Source: Urechis unicinctus
Lineage: Eukaryota; Annelida; Polychaeta; Xenopneusta; Urechidae
Reading direction: 5' to 3'
Assembly (NCBI GenBank): GCA_034190875.2
Contig: CM067348.1
Coordinates: 10,071,052 to 10,135,051 of the forward strand
Length of the DNA stretch: 64,000 nucleotides
Numbering within the stretch: position 1 is the first letter of the stretch; each line of letters begins with the position of its first letter. The translations under genes and the position numbers were made by a program. The notes under the pieces were generated by a model. That model saw only the letters and a list, made by a program, of their open reading frames with translations. It was not told the origin of the DNA and ran no database searches. Shown piece after piece: positions 44,501 to 57,944 of this stretch.

Positions 44501-46964
44501 TAGTCTTATAACAGCCATACGTGATACATAAAGCAAGCAATAAGAAGAGCGAGTTTGGAAAGAGTAGCCAAGAGGCACCTAATAATAACGCAGTTTGAAT
44601 CAATTCACCTTCCAAGTGGGCTCGAACTACAAATCAATTGCTTGATGCTAACATTCATGTAGTCCTATCAACTATGCAAACAGTAATTGTTATAGGTTTA
44701 TTTTTAGATGTGGGAAGTAAACATCCGTCTTTTCAGGTTAATATCCAGAATAAATATGGAATGAATAATCATTGAAAACCTGGTCGACTATGACGGACAT
44801 AGGAGTGGAGAGTAAACATGGTCAGCCCCAGACACGGAGGGGCAGCCAAGCTGAGAGGCCGAACCGAGACATCTTCTGCTAACGACGCTGTTTGCAGGGG
44901 TAAAAGTTTGCCATGGGAATTAACGAGAAATGCTCGAGAGGCAATTTTGAGGTGACCGTGAGATATCGAATATCCCCGATTCTCCATTAAGTCACACGTA
45001 CAACATCGCTACACATCAAGCTAATTAGAAATGTCATGTATACCAGTACAACTTCTCCATACGAGTTTCCAGAACAAGAATGGTTTAACTGACTACATAT
45101 CCAAATAAACTGTCGATGCTATCCAATGACAGCGTCTCGACAACGCAGTTACGATGTGGGGGATATTTAATTTGCAGCCACCGTGATTTGTAATCTAGGA
45201 ATTGGAGCGTCTAGGAGTTGGTGTCTTGATTGCTTTAGTAAGTCGGACGAGTTGATCAAGTCAAGTTGGCGATATACACAGTTATTGGACTGGATGAAGA
45301 GGCGCAACGCATCCCATAATATACATGGCCAGGATAAGTAGGTCAAGGTCAATGTGGCATCCGAGTCTAACGGCACCATCTGAAAAAGAATCGTTTATTT
45401 TACTGCCTGTATCTTTAGGGCCATATGTTGAGACACTTGAGGATGGGGTTCATCGACCAACAAAAGCAGGGAACCATAATGCTATTATAAAGGGGCAGAG
45501 TTCAAAAACGCTGCCAAGGAGCTGACAGGTTTTCTTCTGGCAAATTGTTTGACAGAATAAAATGTAGCTATTGGAAACATTTTTTTCCTCGTGTTTTGCT
45601 GGGGGTGTTTTAAACACGCGTCAAATTCCAACATATGTTGGTTACATGTTCTTCAGCGTGGAGCACGGACACCAAGCCACCATAATGACATACCATAGAG
45701 AAAACACCCCAGTTTACGCTCACGAAGAGTGACAGACATTCAAGTTTTAAGTTTTCCAAACGTACTTAAGGAAAAAAAGGACCCACTATGTCCTCATACG
45801 CAGCATTACGGGGCGGTGTCATATTTCATAAACGTCGACAAAAGACAGCAGCAAGGGATTGTCAATTTTATCATGCATACTCTGAGTCAAACTGTCTTGC
45901 AAAGATAACACAATTACAGCCCTTAAAAAATGGCATATCTCAAAGTTCAGAGTCTAAATACAAAGCGTTTTAACAGCTTAGTGAACCCAAGCACATGACA
46001 TAATATCATTTGCAGAGATCAAGCTACCTCGAAAGATTCATACACGCGACTTTAATCCAAGTTGCGAACCATACTGAAGAAGCATTACTCTTGATCCACT
46101 CCCAGGCAAAAGTCGATCAATATGTCAAAAACTTGATCAAAGTTGAAGTATGATAAGCAGATGAGTCTGAATGGACTAATCAATGCAGCGAGTTCGGGAT
46201 GCGAATCATAGTACTCATTATTAGTGTTACCTGTTATGATATCAAACCAGTAATTGGTGCGTTTATCGTGATACCTTGCTTCTCATGGATGCTTTCAGCG
46301 AGTGTAATCTGATCAGTATTGATCAATTACCCGTCGAACATTGACCCACAATGATAATACATCAGTTACAAATTATTTAACAAATACGATCAATGGGGCT
46401 ACAAAATGTTGTAGTCATAATCCCACCCGACTCCCACGTTGCACCCACTACAGCCTGACTGGACGTAACAACTAAGGATCTTAATAGCATTACTATACAA
46501 TGAAAAGACTTGATGACTGGCAGCTAGTCTTACTGATGAATCATCCATATGTTATAAACCCAGTCATTCTCAAAACACCCATCCAAATTTCAAATTTGTC
46601 TATTCAGTGACAACGGATATTGTCTCCTAGACCGTAGACATAACTGGAATAGAATGCTAGAAATGGAGGCGGGAAGAAGCCAGTAGGGGGCGTTATCGGC
46701 AATGTGGCGTCATACTTTGTAGCAAGATAATTTCCAGACCATAAGTGGCGCTGGGGATTTGTCCTACCATACCCCAGGGGATATAAAACCCACGAGGGCA
46801 AACGCATGCAACCACATCTTAAGACCATGGAAGGCGATTAAACATCCTGCTAGAAGGTGCACCGAGAGCAAATAAGATTGTCATGAGATTCTTCGAATGT
46901 TTACAAGTGACGAGACGAGAGGGGCAGGGAGAGATCCCCCTGATGAAAGCTCGACTGAGCAGAG

Positions 46965-47003
46965 TATATATTGGAAGACGGAAAATCTTCCGATCGTCAG
47001 TCG
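46965..47003 (+). promoter_or_regulatory. Candidate TATA-Inr core promoter
   Basis: TATATAT at 46965-46971 is followed by TCAGTC, an exact match to the animal Inr consensus TCAKTY, with its A at 46999, about 30 bases from the TATA centre. A further ATATAAAA occurs upstream at 46781-46788. No coding exon follows within several kb, so it might serve a noncoding exon, a mobile element or nothing. Confidence 0.25.
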
Positions 47004-49280
47004 GATGGTTGCATGCGTCTGCAGGTTACTAGAGACGCAGTGCAGCGAAACGCCACGTTAGTTAGCAACACGGCAACAAAGGCCTCAATTGAGCACTAAC
47101 GCTTGTATGTTGTTCCAGAAGCAAATGATACATAAATAGAGCATATTGCGACGTCGAATCAGGCGAGACGGACAGCTGCTGAGCAGGAATGAATTATGAG
47201 AGGAACGCTTTATCAATAGTCCCTGTCCATTCACTTCAGCTTTAAGAATACATCATAACATACAAGGATATTGGTTTCTATATTTTGGTATAACGGTTTC
47301 CGATGCCAAGCTTCCGAGTCGATTACGGGCGCCGTCGTCCTGGAGCAGATTCTATACAGATGGCGGCTCGGCGCTCGGAAGCAACTCGGTGCTTGGATGC
47401 TCAGTATCGGGAACCGAGCGCCTGAGAATTAAGCAACGATCAGTTTAGGTATTAACATCGCCTCTGACAGCGGCATAGCGAATGACTGCTCTCAAACTAT
47501 AACGTCTACGCATACGAGAAAACATACCTTTGGCGACATGCCTTTGCATAAAGGTTAGCCGGTTTATCCCATGTAAGTCAAGCACCAATCTATATACCTT
47601 TTATAGTAAGAAAAAGTTAAATACATTAACCACAAAAGGAGAAGTGGTTCTGCGTTATGAATGTTTTCAGACTACAGGTATAGATGAAGCCGTTGTGTAG
47701 AGTCGCATGCTTGATCCGTGAACACAGACATCACACCTCCTAGACTGCCAGGGATTAACAACGAAAGTACATCCAACTGAAGCATTAGCACTTGTACTAT
47801 GGGTAGCTCTAGGCGGATAATAATGGCATGGGAACTATATAGTGGCGGGAATTATAGCACGGCTGATTGCCAGCCAGATAGCATAGACGCTCACATATAA
47901 AGAACACTTATATATACTCCTACATTAACGGCCAATAAAGTCGCAAATGACCCGGCGTGGGTTTGTCTGAATTAACCATACAACACACATCAGTGCTACA
48001 GTCAATACTATCTACTCCCTCTGGACTCATGGCTTTCACCCTAACACAGAATAATTAATGAAAACAAAATTGCCTGGCTGTAAGGGGTGGTGGGGGGGGG
48101 GGTGGTGGCAGAGAATTGTAAGCTTTATTAGTGGTAACTTTATCGCTGTAATTTACAAGAATACCATTCTGGAACTTAAAGAAGAAATTACAGGCTATCA
48201 GCAAGAAACTTTATAATTTGATGCATATAACATTCTAATATTGTGAATACATGAAGTGAAGGGCTGTTATAGTGAGGGGATATCATTATGATTTCTCAAT
48301 CTTCAAAATCAACATAATGCACTACACAAACTAATGGGCCATTTACACACATGTAAAAACACTTCATTCATGACCTTTCTGTTTTAACAAGATGAGTATT
48401 CACACAAATCAGCCTCAACCAATACCGACCAGTACCCCGACCAGTACCCTGACCAGTAGCCCGGAACCTTCTCATTTTTAATGATGTAGCCACTGTAAAG
48501 AGATTGGTCAAGAAGGTGAAGACAATCATTGATTAATCATTGAAGCATGAAACAGTTGCATCCCCTGCATAAATTAGACCATCAATAAAACTGGGTAGCT
48601 CACAAGGCCATCTGTATGACGCATTGGTTACTGTGTTACAGTCACAGCTGGGCTGAATTGATGGGAGGATAATCCAACTACAAATCTTAATTCAATATAA
48701 TTAGGTCAATGCTTATTGGCATATGAGTGCACATCTGTAGGCCAGAAATGTATCTTATTCGAATACTTGAACACTGCAAATCAATCAATAAAAGCTCTCC
48801 TTAAAGTCTACGAGATTTATAAGTACATTAGTGTGGCTACTTTTCACTTCTCCATTACTATCATAACCACAACAATTTATATGGTTACAGACTGGACTCT
48901 TTAAGATCATTACTGAATGTAGTTGTGAATCGGTTAAATTGATATTTGATATTTGATGAAATTCACCTTAAAATAAGACACTACTCCATTGCAAACATAA
49001 CCACAAGAATGCACACCATTACAGACGGCATGCTTGTTTGGCAATGCATTTTCCACTCAACCATACTATATGCTATACAACAGTCTACACATCTATGATA
49101 GGACTGGGTGGGTTCCTGTTTCAAGCCAATAGGCGGAACTCAACTACTGCGTATCATACACACACAGACACAGACATATACACACTCACACAAAAAGTAA
49201 TACAGTTATACAGACACACACACCACTTTACTTAAAGTAATACAGTTACACAGGCTAGAAAAATTAAACAAATACATAAG

Positions 49281-49425
49281 AGGTAGGGCAGATGGAAGGT
49301 GGGGGTCGGTAGGGCAGATGGAAGGTGGGGGTCGGTAGGGCAGATGGAAGGTGGGGGTCGGTAGGGCAGATGGAAGGTGGGGGTCGGTAGGGCAGATGGA
49401 AGGTGGGGGTCGGTAGGGCAGTGTG
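49281..49425. repeat. 26-bp minisatellite, five to six copies
   Basis: Units with core GGGCAGATGGAAGGTGGGGG followed by TCGGTA repeat without change. Pro-rich artefact frames (DPHLPSALPT) arise on the minus strand. Confidence 0.93.
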
Positions 49426-51340
49426 GTGAGGTAATGTGATGGGAAATGTGATGCCAGTCGAAACACCAGTAGGCCATCAGGGTCATCCACATATTGAATA
49501 CAAATGCACACACACACATCACTCTTCATGGGTCAGCCATCAATAAACAAATCAGAATTCATTTTCATATCAGTAAACCCATGACTATATATAGTTACCT
49601 TATGTCTGGATATAAATTAAAAGGGTCATTGAACAATACAATGAAAACAGATGTATCCATGGTATTCCTACTATCTACATTGAGTTACACTGTTGTTACG
49701 GAAATATCCAAGTAACAATTACGATTTTGTTACTTCAATGGATATGTTCTCCGTTGACTGATCGAAGTAAGTATAGTACACACCGGTCCCAGCGGCCCAG
49801 GGAGATCAACCCACTAACACAGTAACAGGTCAAGTAGGCAGGGTAAGGCCTAAGGGGGTCCGTAAAGGCGTATCCCTCGCCCAACTCAACGCCCATACAA
49901 TGGTAATAGAGACAAAAACATTATCGATTTGAAGAACTATATAGGATGGTTAAAATATTACCAAAAATGAATCAGATATGGTACATCTCAAACCGACAAA
50001 GAGTATAATCCATTATTATTCCAGGAGAGAATCGCAGAAAACATGGAACTCTCGCACTTTGGAAGCTATCCTCAATTAGTGGCTGTTCCATCAACGTTAC
50101 CCACCCCATTATCGTACACCTCATGTACGATAAAATGATCTACTGTAAAACCGCGTATTTGTCTACTATCAGTAATAATCATATTTGAATTATCTATTTA
50201 ATTTTCTTAATCACCATTATTGCTTCCAAGGCGAAGTTTTCTTAAATATCAGGGTTAAAATATTTGAACAGGTGGGATAAGTATAGATGAACGAAAAGCT
50301 TGCTACGAAGCCAATTTGATAAATTCTAGGTTTCGCTGGATTGTCTTGTTGTTGTTCTGTTAAGGCTGTTTGCATTACACTATTCATTATAAGAATACAC
50401 ATAATCTTCATCGGTATGCTGTTATAATCATGTCCACATATGGCATGTTTTCTTTTATCGTAATTAATTTAATATACAGGTAAATGTCATATTGCGGGGA
50501 CTGCACGTTATGAACTAATTATCAATAAACATGTTGACGTTATGATTTGATAAGCCTTATTGCCATGTTGAAAGGTGAACAGATAGGACGGCGATTAGCG
50601 GGGACCTGTAAAGTTGTTTGGACTGGGTACTCCGCCATATTCTCACCGGGAGGTAAATATATTTATAGCTAATGTAGTTATAACGAGGGCACCTTAAAAT
50701 CATTTTGATGCCAATATCCCCGCCTTTGCCTAGAATTGTGGAATGCAAGTGCACCCATGTCATGGATGGTAGTAGGCAGGTAGACACAGGGATATGTTTA
50801 AGAAGGTAGGTTGAAGACAGATAATATAACCGATCCATAATCTACCCGCAGGTGCACGTGGAAGGGTCCCAATAGGTTGATAGGTCTTTTGCTTTGAACT
50901 GTTGAACAGTTCAATACCACAAATATTGCAGAATTTCAGAGGGTTGATGAGCAAACTACTATACCATCGGGTATTGGAGCAAGACAAATAGTCTGATAGA
51001 TTGCCAATGACAGAACTCACAAACCGCACTGACCCACCGAGAATAATCCACCATTGGTTTGTGCCAGGTGATCAGGTTTATCCCACCAAACCTGACTGTA
51101 AATTATTTATTAATATATCCAGTTCTGTAGGTAAGGAAAATTGGCCTTCATATTCTATTACCAGATCGGCCATGGTGGAGGTGTCATGCTTGTAAGTTCA
51201 CGCGATAGAGTCAGACATGCGAAGACAGGGACATGTCACTCATCCATCACCGTCGCAATATCACATCTTTGTTGACAGCAATGTTGGTTGCTAACCTATT
51301 GTCACATTTTTAGCTTGCATGCAGACTGAATCATTAGATC

Positions 51341-53434
51341 ATGTGGAAGCTCCTCCTTGGATCCCTAGCCATAGTTAGCCTCGCTTACTGGCTTTATGAG
51401 CCACTCGATGGCGATTTTGAACAACCTTGGAAAATCAGGTTGAATCTTCGGATTCTCGACATTACTTTCTATATAGTAAGTTAAGAACTGTTCATTGTTT
51501 ATCTTGCATAGTTAGGCATTTCATGATAATACTATTTGATACGTTTCCAACAATTTATGCTGAACATAATATGAAATATGTGTAGTTAGCAGGATATTGA
51601 TAACACATAACCGTCTTCCTGGCCCACTGAGTTTTGTTTTAAAGAAAACACTCTTGTGTGTCTGATATGTTATGAACAATATTTGAGCTAGGTTTTGGAT
51701 TACAGGGTGATGCCTGTGAATTTCTTGGAATTGACACAAGAGTGAACGTGATCAGGAAGCTGTGGAATGCAGCCTCAAAAACTCTGTCACCAGGAGAAGA
51801 CCCTGCTCTGCGGGTCACCATTATTACATCCTTCATTGCGCTCAGTGACTTATACCAGGGTTTTTTATTTATGCAGGCCTACATACATCCCTCATGTTCT
51901 GAAATTATGTATGAATGTTTCAATTTACATAATTGGTTAACCATATATTGTAACTGTCTATCTTGTGTCCTTGGATTACGGACCATTTAAAAAGTTGATA
52001 AGCTTTAGATGCCTGGTTATGTAAAGCCATGTGCTGATATCATGTTTCCAGATTACAGACAGTGAGATAGATGGTGTACCAGTGAGGATATACATCCCTC
52101 TTAATGGGGATAAAACCCCACTGCCTGCGGTCATTTATTTCCATGGGGGTGGCTGGGTCCTTGGGAGTATTCGTAAGTAACTGCACCGGTGGCATTATAG
52201 ATAGAATTAATGTAATCAACTCACTACTTCTTAATAAATTTCATTGCATATACTTAATCTATATAAACATAGACGCAGTGGTTGGTTCAGATGTCACCAG
52301 CTTGTACCTACCAGTATTGAAGTGAAAAACAGCATTTTGGTGAAATATATATCTATTAAAGTTAAGTTTCTATTTTGTCACAGATACAGTGGACAATATT
52401 GCCAGAAGAATGGCCAAGTCACTTACTGCTGTGATCATCAACGTGGAGTATGTTCTTGAATGTTCTTTTACATTGAAAGTATACTTAGATAAGGTATTAT
52501 ATTTATGACTTAATGATGAGGAATATTGATGGTGTTTGGTGGAGCATAGATATAGGATGGCCCCAGAAGTAACATTCCCTGTACCTCTCCACGATTGTAC
52601 GGCTGTCACAAAGTATCTACTTACAAACGCCAATCTATTCAACGTGGACCCAGCCAGAATTGCTATAGGAGGTGTGTCAATGTGACGATTTATTATTGCT
52701 TTTTTAGCTTATATTTGTTATATTTTTTAATATTTACATTATTTGTGTAGTAAAAGGAGCCTCCATTATATTAATCAGGTGACAGTGCTGGGGGAAACTT
52801 GGCGGCAGCAATTTCTCTGCGTCTCAGGGATGAGAAGTTCACACCTCGTGTCAAACTGCAACTGATGGTCTATCCAGGACTGCAACCTCTTAACCTTTTA
52901 ACACCATCTTGTCAGCAAAATGCAGAGGGCCCCCTTCTTTATCGCAGAGTCCTAGGCTACTATTGGTCAATGTACCTCCAGGGAAACTCCACCAACATGG
53001 GCACCTTCCTGAAAAATGCCCACATTCCATTTAGCACCAAAGTTATTCCACAGCTAAAATATTTAGACAATGATAAACTCCCCAAAGAATTCCTTAAAAG
53101 ACCTTATAATAAATCTATAGTTCCCAAAGATTATGATAAAGGTGTATGGAGGGAGTTGCAGGAGCACCTGTTGAACCCCTACCTGGCTCCACTGCTGGCT
53201 AATGACCTGAGTGGGTTACCTGAAGCCTACTTGCTCACCTGTCATTTGGATGTTCTGCGGGACGAGGGGTTCTGGTATGCGAAGAGATTACGGGAGGCCG
53301 GTAATGCAGTGACGTACAAGCATTATAGGAATGCATTCCATGGCATTCTCAACATGCATGAGGGTCCACTTGGAATCAAGGAAGGGAATGAAATCATGCA
53401 GGATTTAATTGACTTCTTGAAGAGTGCAATTTAA
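51341..53434 (+). CDS. Arylacetamide deacetylase-like esterase (AADAC/NCEH1 family), complete
   Basis: Six exons, 51341-51475, 51706-51813, 52052-52172, 52384-52447, 52550-52671 and 52779-53434, join in phase to 401 residues, the usual AADAC length (399). The N-terminus (MWKLLLGSLAIVSLAYWLYE) is a signal-anchor like that holding AADAC in the ER membrane with a lumenal catalytic domain. The oxyanion motif HGGGW falls in exon 3. YRMAPE, a family hallmark, opens exon 5. The nucleophile motif GDSAGG spans the exon 5/6 junction. The acid is in HLDVLRDEG and the catalytic histidine in NAFHG of exon 6. Expected activity is hydrolysis of lipid or arylacetamide esters, with the physiological substrate unknown. 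The exon 2 donor GTCACC is weak but the paralogue at 63.2 kb splits at the same codon. Confidence 0.93.
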
Positions 53435-53823
53435 TTCCATGTAACTTTTTAGTCAAAAGAGATTAGGATGCTGATGAAAAGCTGGTCTAGTTCTTGTTTG
53501 TCACAATGTGACTGTGCTTCTTTACACTTCAAACATATCTCATGGTAAATATAACATGGTTCTTTTACTGAAAATAACAATTTTCCGACCGTAGTTTATG
53601 ATGTTAGGATTTGTGCTGATGGTTGACTTATAATTCTGTGAATGTTTTTTTATTAAGAAGAATATTATCGAGTCAGCAACAATGATTGCTTTAATGTGTT
53701 TATGTGCCATTATGAATGTGTGATTTCCCCACATGATTTCAATGAATATACACTTTGTACTTTGTACGAGTTTTGAGCAAAAAGTCATTCATCAATCACT
53801 GTGTACATATGATATGTGGGAGC

Positions 53824-53829
53824 ATTAAA
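53824..53829 (+). terminator. Candidate polyadenylation signal of the AADAC-like gene
   Basis: ATTAAA lies 390 bases after the stop in an A/T-rich stretch with no canonical AATAAA nearby. This is inferred from position only. Confidence 0.35.
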
Positions 53830-53894
53830 ATTCTGTGATTCTTCTTATGCCTATTTCTTACGTAACCCACCCTCCACAACTTAACGTGGCATAA

Positions 53895-54362
53895 GATAAT
53901 CACAGACATGCGGGCACCATAGCACTAGCCACGTCACATCGAAAACGCACCATAACACTAGCCCAGACACCCCATAAAAGCACCATAACACTAGCCCAGA
54001 CACCCCATAAAAGCACCATAGCACTAGCCCAGTCACACCCAAAACGCACCATAACACTAGCCCAGACACCCCATAAAAGCACCATAACACTAGCCCAGAC
54101 ACCCCATAAAAGCACCATAACACTACCCCAGACACCCCATAAAAGCACCATAGCACTAGCCCAGACACCCAAAACGCACCATAACACTAGCACAGACACA
54201 CCCAAAACGCACCATAGCACTAGCCACCACACACCCAAAACGCACCATAACACTAGCCCAGACACCCCATAAAAGCACCATAGCACTAGCCCGGACACCC
54301 CTTAAAAGCACCATAGCACTAGCCCAGACCCCCTAAACTCACCATAACACTAGCCCAGAAAC
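53895..54362. repeat. 33-bp minisatellite with two interleaved unit types
   Basis: Units share ACCATAACACTAGCCCAGAC. One type continues ACCCCATAAAAGC, the other ACCCAAAACGC. The frame LVLWCFYGVSG seen on the minus strand is purely a product of the 33-bp period. Confidence 0.93.
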
Positions 54363-54835
54363 CTCCCTCAGAGAGTACACTCTCGGTACACCAGCAGTCA
54401 CAGCCTCAGAGAGTACATTCTCGGTGCACCAACAGTCAGAGCCTCAGAGAGTACATTCTCGGTACACCAGCAGTCACAGCCTCAGAGAGTACATTCTCGG
54501 TGCACCAACAGTCAGAGCCTCAGAGAGTATATTCTCGGTACACCAGCAATCGCTGCCTTAGACTTAGTGAGTATATTCTCGGTACACCAACAGTCAGAGC
54601 CTCAGAGAGTACATTCTCGGTGCACCAACAGTCAGAGCCTCAGAGAGTACATTCTCGGTGCACCAACAGTCGCTGCCTTAGACTTAGTGAGTATATTCTC
54701 GGTGCACCAACAGTCAGAGCCTCAGAGAGTACATTCTCGGTGCACCAACAGTCAGAGCCTCAGAGAGTACATTCTCGGTACACCAGCAGTCGCTGCCTTA
54801 GTGAGTATGCTCTCGGTACACTGGTAGTCATTGCG
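54363..54835. repeat. 38-bp minisatellite directly abutting the previous array
   Basis: Units carry CAGAGCCTCAGAGAGTACAT then TCTCGGTGCACCAACAGT. An alternative subtype replaces the first part with CGCTGCCTTAGACTTAGTGA and recurs in a regular order, giving a higher-order structure. Artefact frames reach 196 residues. Confidence 0.93.
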
Positions 54836-55814
54836 GTCAGTTATATTCTTAACGTCACATCTTCTTCCATCGAACTATATCTAATCCATCCATCTTCTCG
54901 CAATGCACCGACGAATACAGCTACAGTCTGTTCGACCTCAGTGATGACCGCTATGACAGCCTCCCCACATCAACTCAGTGATGACCGTTATGACACCCTC
55001 CCCACATCACATCAGTGGCCGCTACGACTCGCTTGTTATTTATTTACAGCCTTCTCAAACCGAGATCGTAAACTTCGAGACCAACTGTGATAATTATTCT
55101 AAGCTTCCATTTCTCATTTCTCTCTTCGGCGGATGGATAGCTTTGTCTGAAGCAGGTAAAATATTTTCATTTGCACCTGTATCAGCTTTCATGCGCATTG
55201 TTACCTTTTTCATTGACGTGTGGTGCTTTAACATTCAGTCTAGCTATGATGGATTGTCTTTGATTACCTTCATTTCTTTTGGTGCCATCCAAGGAATCAA
55301 AGTAGACAGATACACAATATAGTGGCAATGCAGTAGCATGATCAGATGACACAGCACCAATGTCAGCTTTTTGCTGCTATGATGACACTCAGTCTTTTCA
55401 GGTTTTCTGCCCTCCTGTCATGTGATGTTGGTTTATGTTTTAATTTGTTGCACTGCTTACTCTTGCATACAATCTAAAAGTGATTCATTTTCCCACAGGC
55501 TTCACATTTTCCCCCATATGCTGGACAGTTCGGTGGTGCATGTTTTTGAATGCAATACCTGCATGGTAGTCTGCGTCCCAGACTCCCGGGTTTCCGCTAC
55601 GCTTCTCGCCCTAGGCGAGACTATTGCATATCAGTAACATGTAAACAGAAGAAGAAGAAGAAGAAGAAGAAGAATTTATTTGTCTCCCGACAATAAATAT
55701 ACATGTACATACTTATGTTGAATTCACAACTCACATATACTGTCAGGAGACGGGCGTGGTTTAGCCACAGATGGCTATCTTCCAACCACCCCGACGATCT
55801 CTAAATAATGCAGA
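54836..55814 (-). pseudogene. Antisense gag zinc-knuckle remnant of a Ty3/Gypsy-type element, with flanks
   Basis: On the minus strand at about 55600-55470 the translation shows two consecutive zinc-knuckle-like clusters: CRYCIQKHAPPNC, then CEACGKMNH followed by an in-frame stop and VC. This spacing is typical of gag proteins of Ty3/Gypsy-type retrotransposons. It is broken by stops and lacks a flanking protease or polymerase in frame. The remaining bases toward 54.84 kb hold a duplicated 40-bp segment near 54.93-55.01 kb and nothing I recognise. A (GAA)n run sits at about 55647-55674. Confidence 0.55.
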
Positions 55815-56343
55815 TGTTGTGATATCAATCTAGCTCTTTTGACTTTTGAAACGCTCCCCCTCTTTTCCCTTGTCAGCATGACATGTTTCACTAGCCCGGG
55901 GATACTTCCACCCTTAAGACGGGGGTGTCACCCTATAATAGACCTGGCTGGTACCTTTTCCCATTGGCCAATGACCCTTCGAGCCCACGCCCCATGTGAG
56001 CAGTTGGGGTTGACCTTTGTGAAGGGGGACCGGCTATACCTGGACCAATGGGAGGCCAGCTGTGGGTGTGGTTCCGAGCGTAATCCAATGCCGGAACCCC
56101 GATAAAATAGCTGGCCTCGCGGAAGTACAGGGAGATTCATCTAGTCAGAGAAACGATTCGGACCGCGAGATTCCAGGGAGCTTCATTGTTGAAATATAAA
56201 TAAACAAAATAAGCAACTCTACTTCAGGACTCGCGTTGATTTCCTCTGATTAGTCCCCACTCCAGCAACTACAGGCAGTGAGTAACAGTACTACAACGAA
56301 GAGCGTGCATAAGCAAGAAAGGCTAAGAAATTCTATCTTTACA
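55815..56343 (+). repeat. 5' LTR (529 bp)
   Basis: This is the full-length LTR. It contains GATAAAATAG at 56101-56110 as a TATA-like box and AATAAA at about 56199-56204 as a poly(A) signal, in the order expected for U3-R-U5. Confidence 0.8.
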
Positions 56344-57617
56344 TTTGGTGGAGAATCCGGGTAGCAGTCGACAATAATTCTTCTACAATCATCTCTAATA
56401 TGGATATAAACACTCCTCCAACATGTGCAACATGCGCCATTGATACAAACCCACCTACAACAGCACCACTTGCGGAGCTACTCCCGCCAACAACAACGCC
56501 CCACCAGCCGCCTCCGTACGTAAATTCGGTATTATCCACGCCAAAATCTCGCCAACCCCCACGTCGCTCAGATTCGCCACCACGCTCGACAAACAACACC
56601 CTCCATCTCGAGCCACTTATTAACTCTTTGCCACGCATTCAATCTCCATACGCAAAATAATATTAAATAATTTTAAAATTTATCTCCACTGAACACATTG
56701 ATGTCATGATATTATATACACCCTAGTTACTCACGCACATTAACCACACTGAGCACTCATTTTATTTCTTGTTTTTGTATATATCACATTACACATTACC
56801 AAGGCACACTGATCGCTGCCGTAAGTTCATTTGTTCCCAGATATATTTACGCCATACAAGAGGGAGATAGCGCCTTCACCCGACGTACCAACACCTTGCA
56901 AGCCAAACCAAACGTCTTCCTGACCATGGATACAGAAGACGTCCAACGGCTCAACCAAGCGTCATAACGCATATCTCCCCTCACCTCAAGCGACACCTGG
57001 CGAACCCAATACGGCAGCCCTTCAGAGATCTCATCTCCACAAAACAGCCATACTCATCAACTTAAATCATTTTCCTGGCATTGTTATTATATAGAATAAT
57101 TTCTGTAACATTAGTTAAATTCTTCATAATTTAAATTAGCTAAATAATTTATTTTCTCCATTCCACCATTGTCTAGTATAGGCTCATCGCTTTTTTCCCA
57201 CTGGGTTTTAGTGCGGAGTAATACTGTGGAATGTGATAAATGTTAAAAGTTAATTTTCAGTATGTAAACCATTAATAACCATATTGTATAACTATTACAC
57301 AATTCATATATATAATGCTTACAAATTTAGAGAAACACTTTTTGTAAAATTATAATAATCTCATCATCAATAATCCATCTATGTTAAATATCTTTGTTAT
57401 GGACATGTGCCAATGTAAATTGATATTGGCGCATGTCCAAGCTACTCTGGAATCATTCTAAATTCAAAATCAAATAATATTGGGCTAATGTCGTGCTGTC
57501 CCTTTACCCTTTAACTCATATTCCAAATTTCCTTTAACTTAGTCTATTTTCGAAATGCAAAGGTAAATCAAAATTGATTGAACAGTGGAAGTTCAATTTA
57601 ACTATGGTTGGGGAGGA
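56344..57617 (+). other. Internal region of the deleted LTR element
   Basis: It opens with the primer-binding site. The frame at 56400-56660 reads MDINTPPTCATCAID followed by Pro/Thr/Arg-rich sequence, possibly a truncated gag N-terminus. The rest is A/T-rich without motifs and ends with the polypurine tract. Confidence 0.55.
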
Positions 57618-57944
57618 TGTTGTGATATCAATCTAGCTCTTTTGACTTTTGAAACGCTCCCCCTCTTTTCCCTTGTCAGCATGACATGTTTCACTAGCCC
57701 GGGGATACTTCCACCCTTAAGACGGGGGTGTCACCCTATAATAGACCTGGCTTGTACCTTTTCCCATTGGCCAATGACCCTTCGAGCCCACGCCCCATGT
57801 GAGCAGTTGGGGTTGACCTTTGTGAAGGGGGACCGGCTATACCTGGACCAATGGGAGGCCAGCTGTGGGTGTGGTTCCGAGCGTAATCCAATGCCGGAAC
57901 CCCGATAAAGAGCGTGCAAAAGGCTAAGAAATTCTATCTTTACA
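57618..57944 (+). repeat. 3' LTR with a 202-bp internal loss
   Basis: It matches the 5' LTR for the first roughly 290 bp, then jumps from CCCGATAAA directly to GAGCGTGC. This omits the equivalent of 56108-56300 plus nine bases just beyond. The TATA-like box is truncated and the poly(A) signal is lost. Confidence 0.8.

Larger units (their letters stand above)
38598..51340. other. Intergenic region between divergent FARP and AADAC-like genes
   Basis: No exon with family similarity was found in 12.7 kb. Open frames are short and lack splice or homology support. The sequence is rich in CpG through about 48 kb and includes G-rich runs (48088-48112), C-rich runs (42241-42252) and a small 26-bp array. 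FARP promoter and any untranslated exons should lie in the first part, but I cannot place them. Confidence 0.55.
55815..57944 (+). mobile_element. Deleted LTR retrotransposon (about 2.13 kb)
   Basis: Two near-identical direct repeats begin TGTTGTGATATC and end TATCTTTACA, satisfying the TG...CA rule. After the left repeat, TGGTGGAGAATCCGGG (56346-56361) has the TGG start and position of a tRNA primer-binding site. Before the right repeat GGGGAGGA (57610-57617) is a polypurine tract. The interior is only about 1.27 kb with one Pro/Thr-rich frame at 56400-56660 and no protease, reverse transcriptase or integrase, so the copy is non-autonomous. No matching target-site duplication is evident. Confidence 0.8.

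Noticed and set aside
53881..54298. Frames with LVLWCFYGVSG repeats up to 132 residues
   Set aside because: Artefact of the 33-bp minisatellite.
54500..55090. 196-residue plus-strand frame
   Set aside because: Mostly the 38-bp array, followed by unrelated sequence; no conserved domain.
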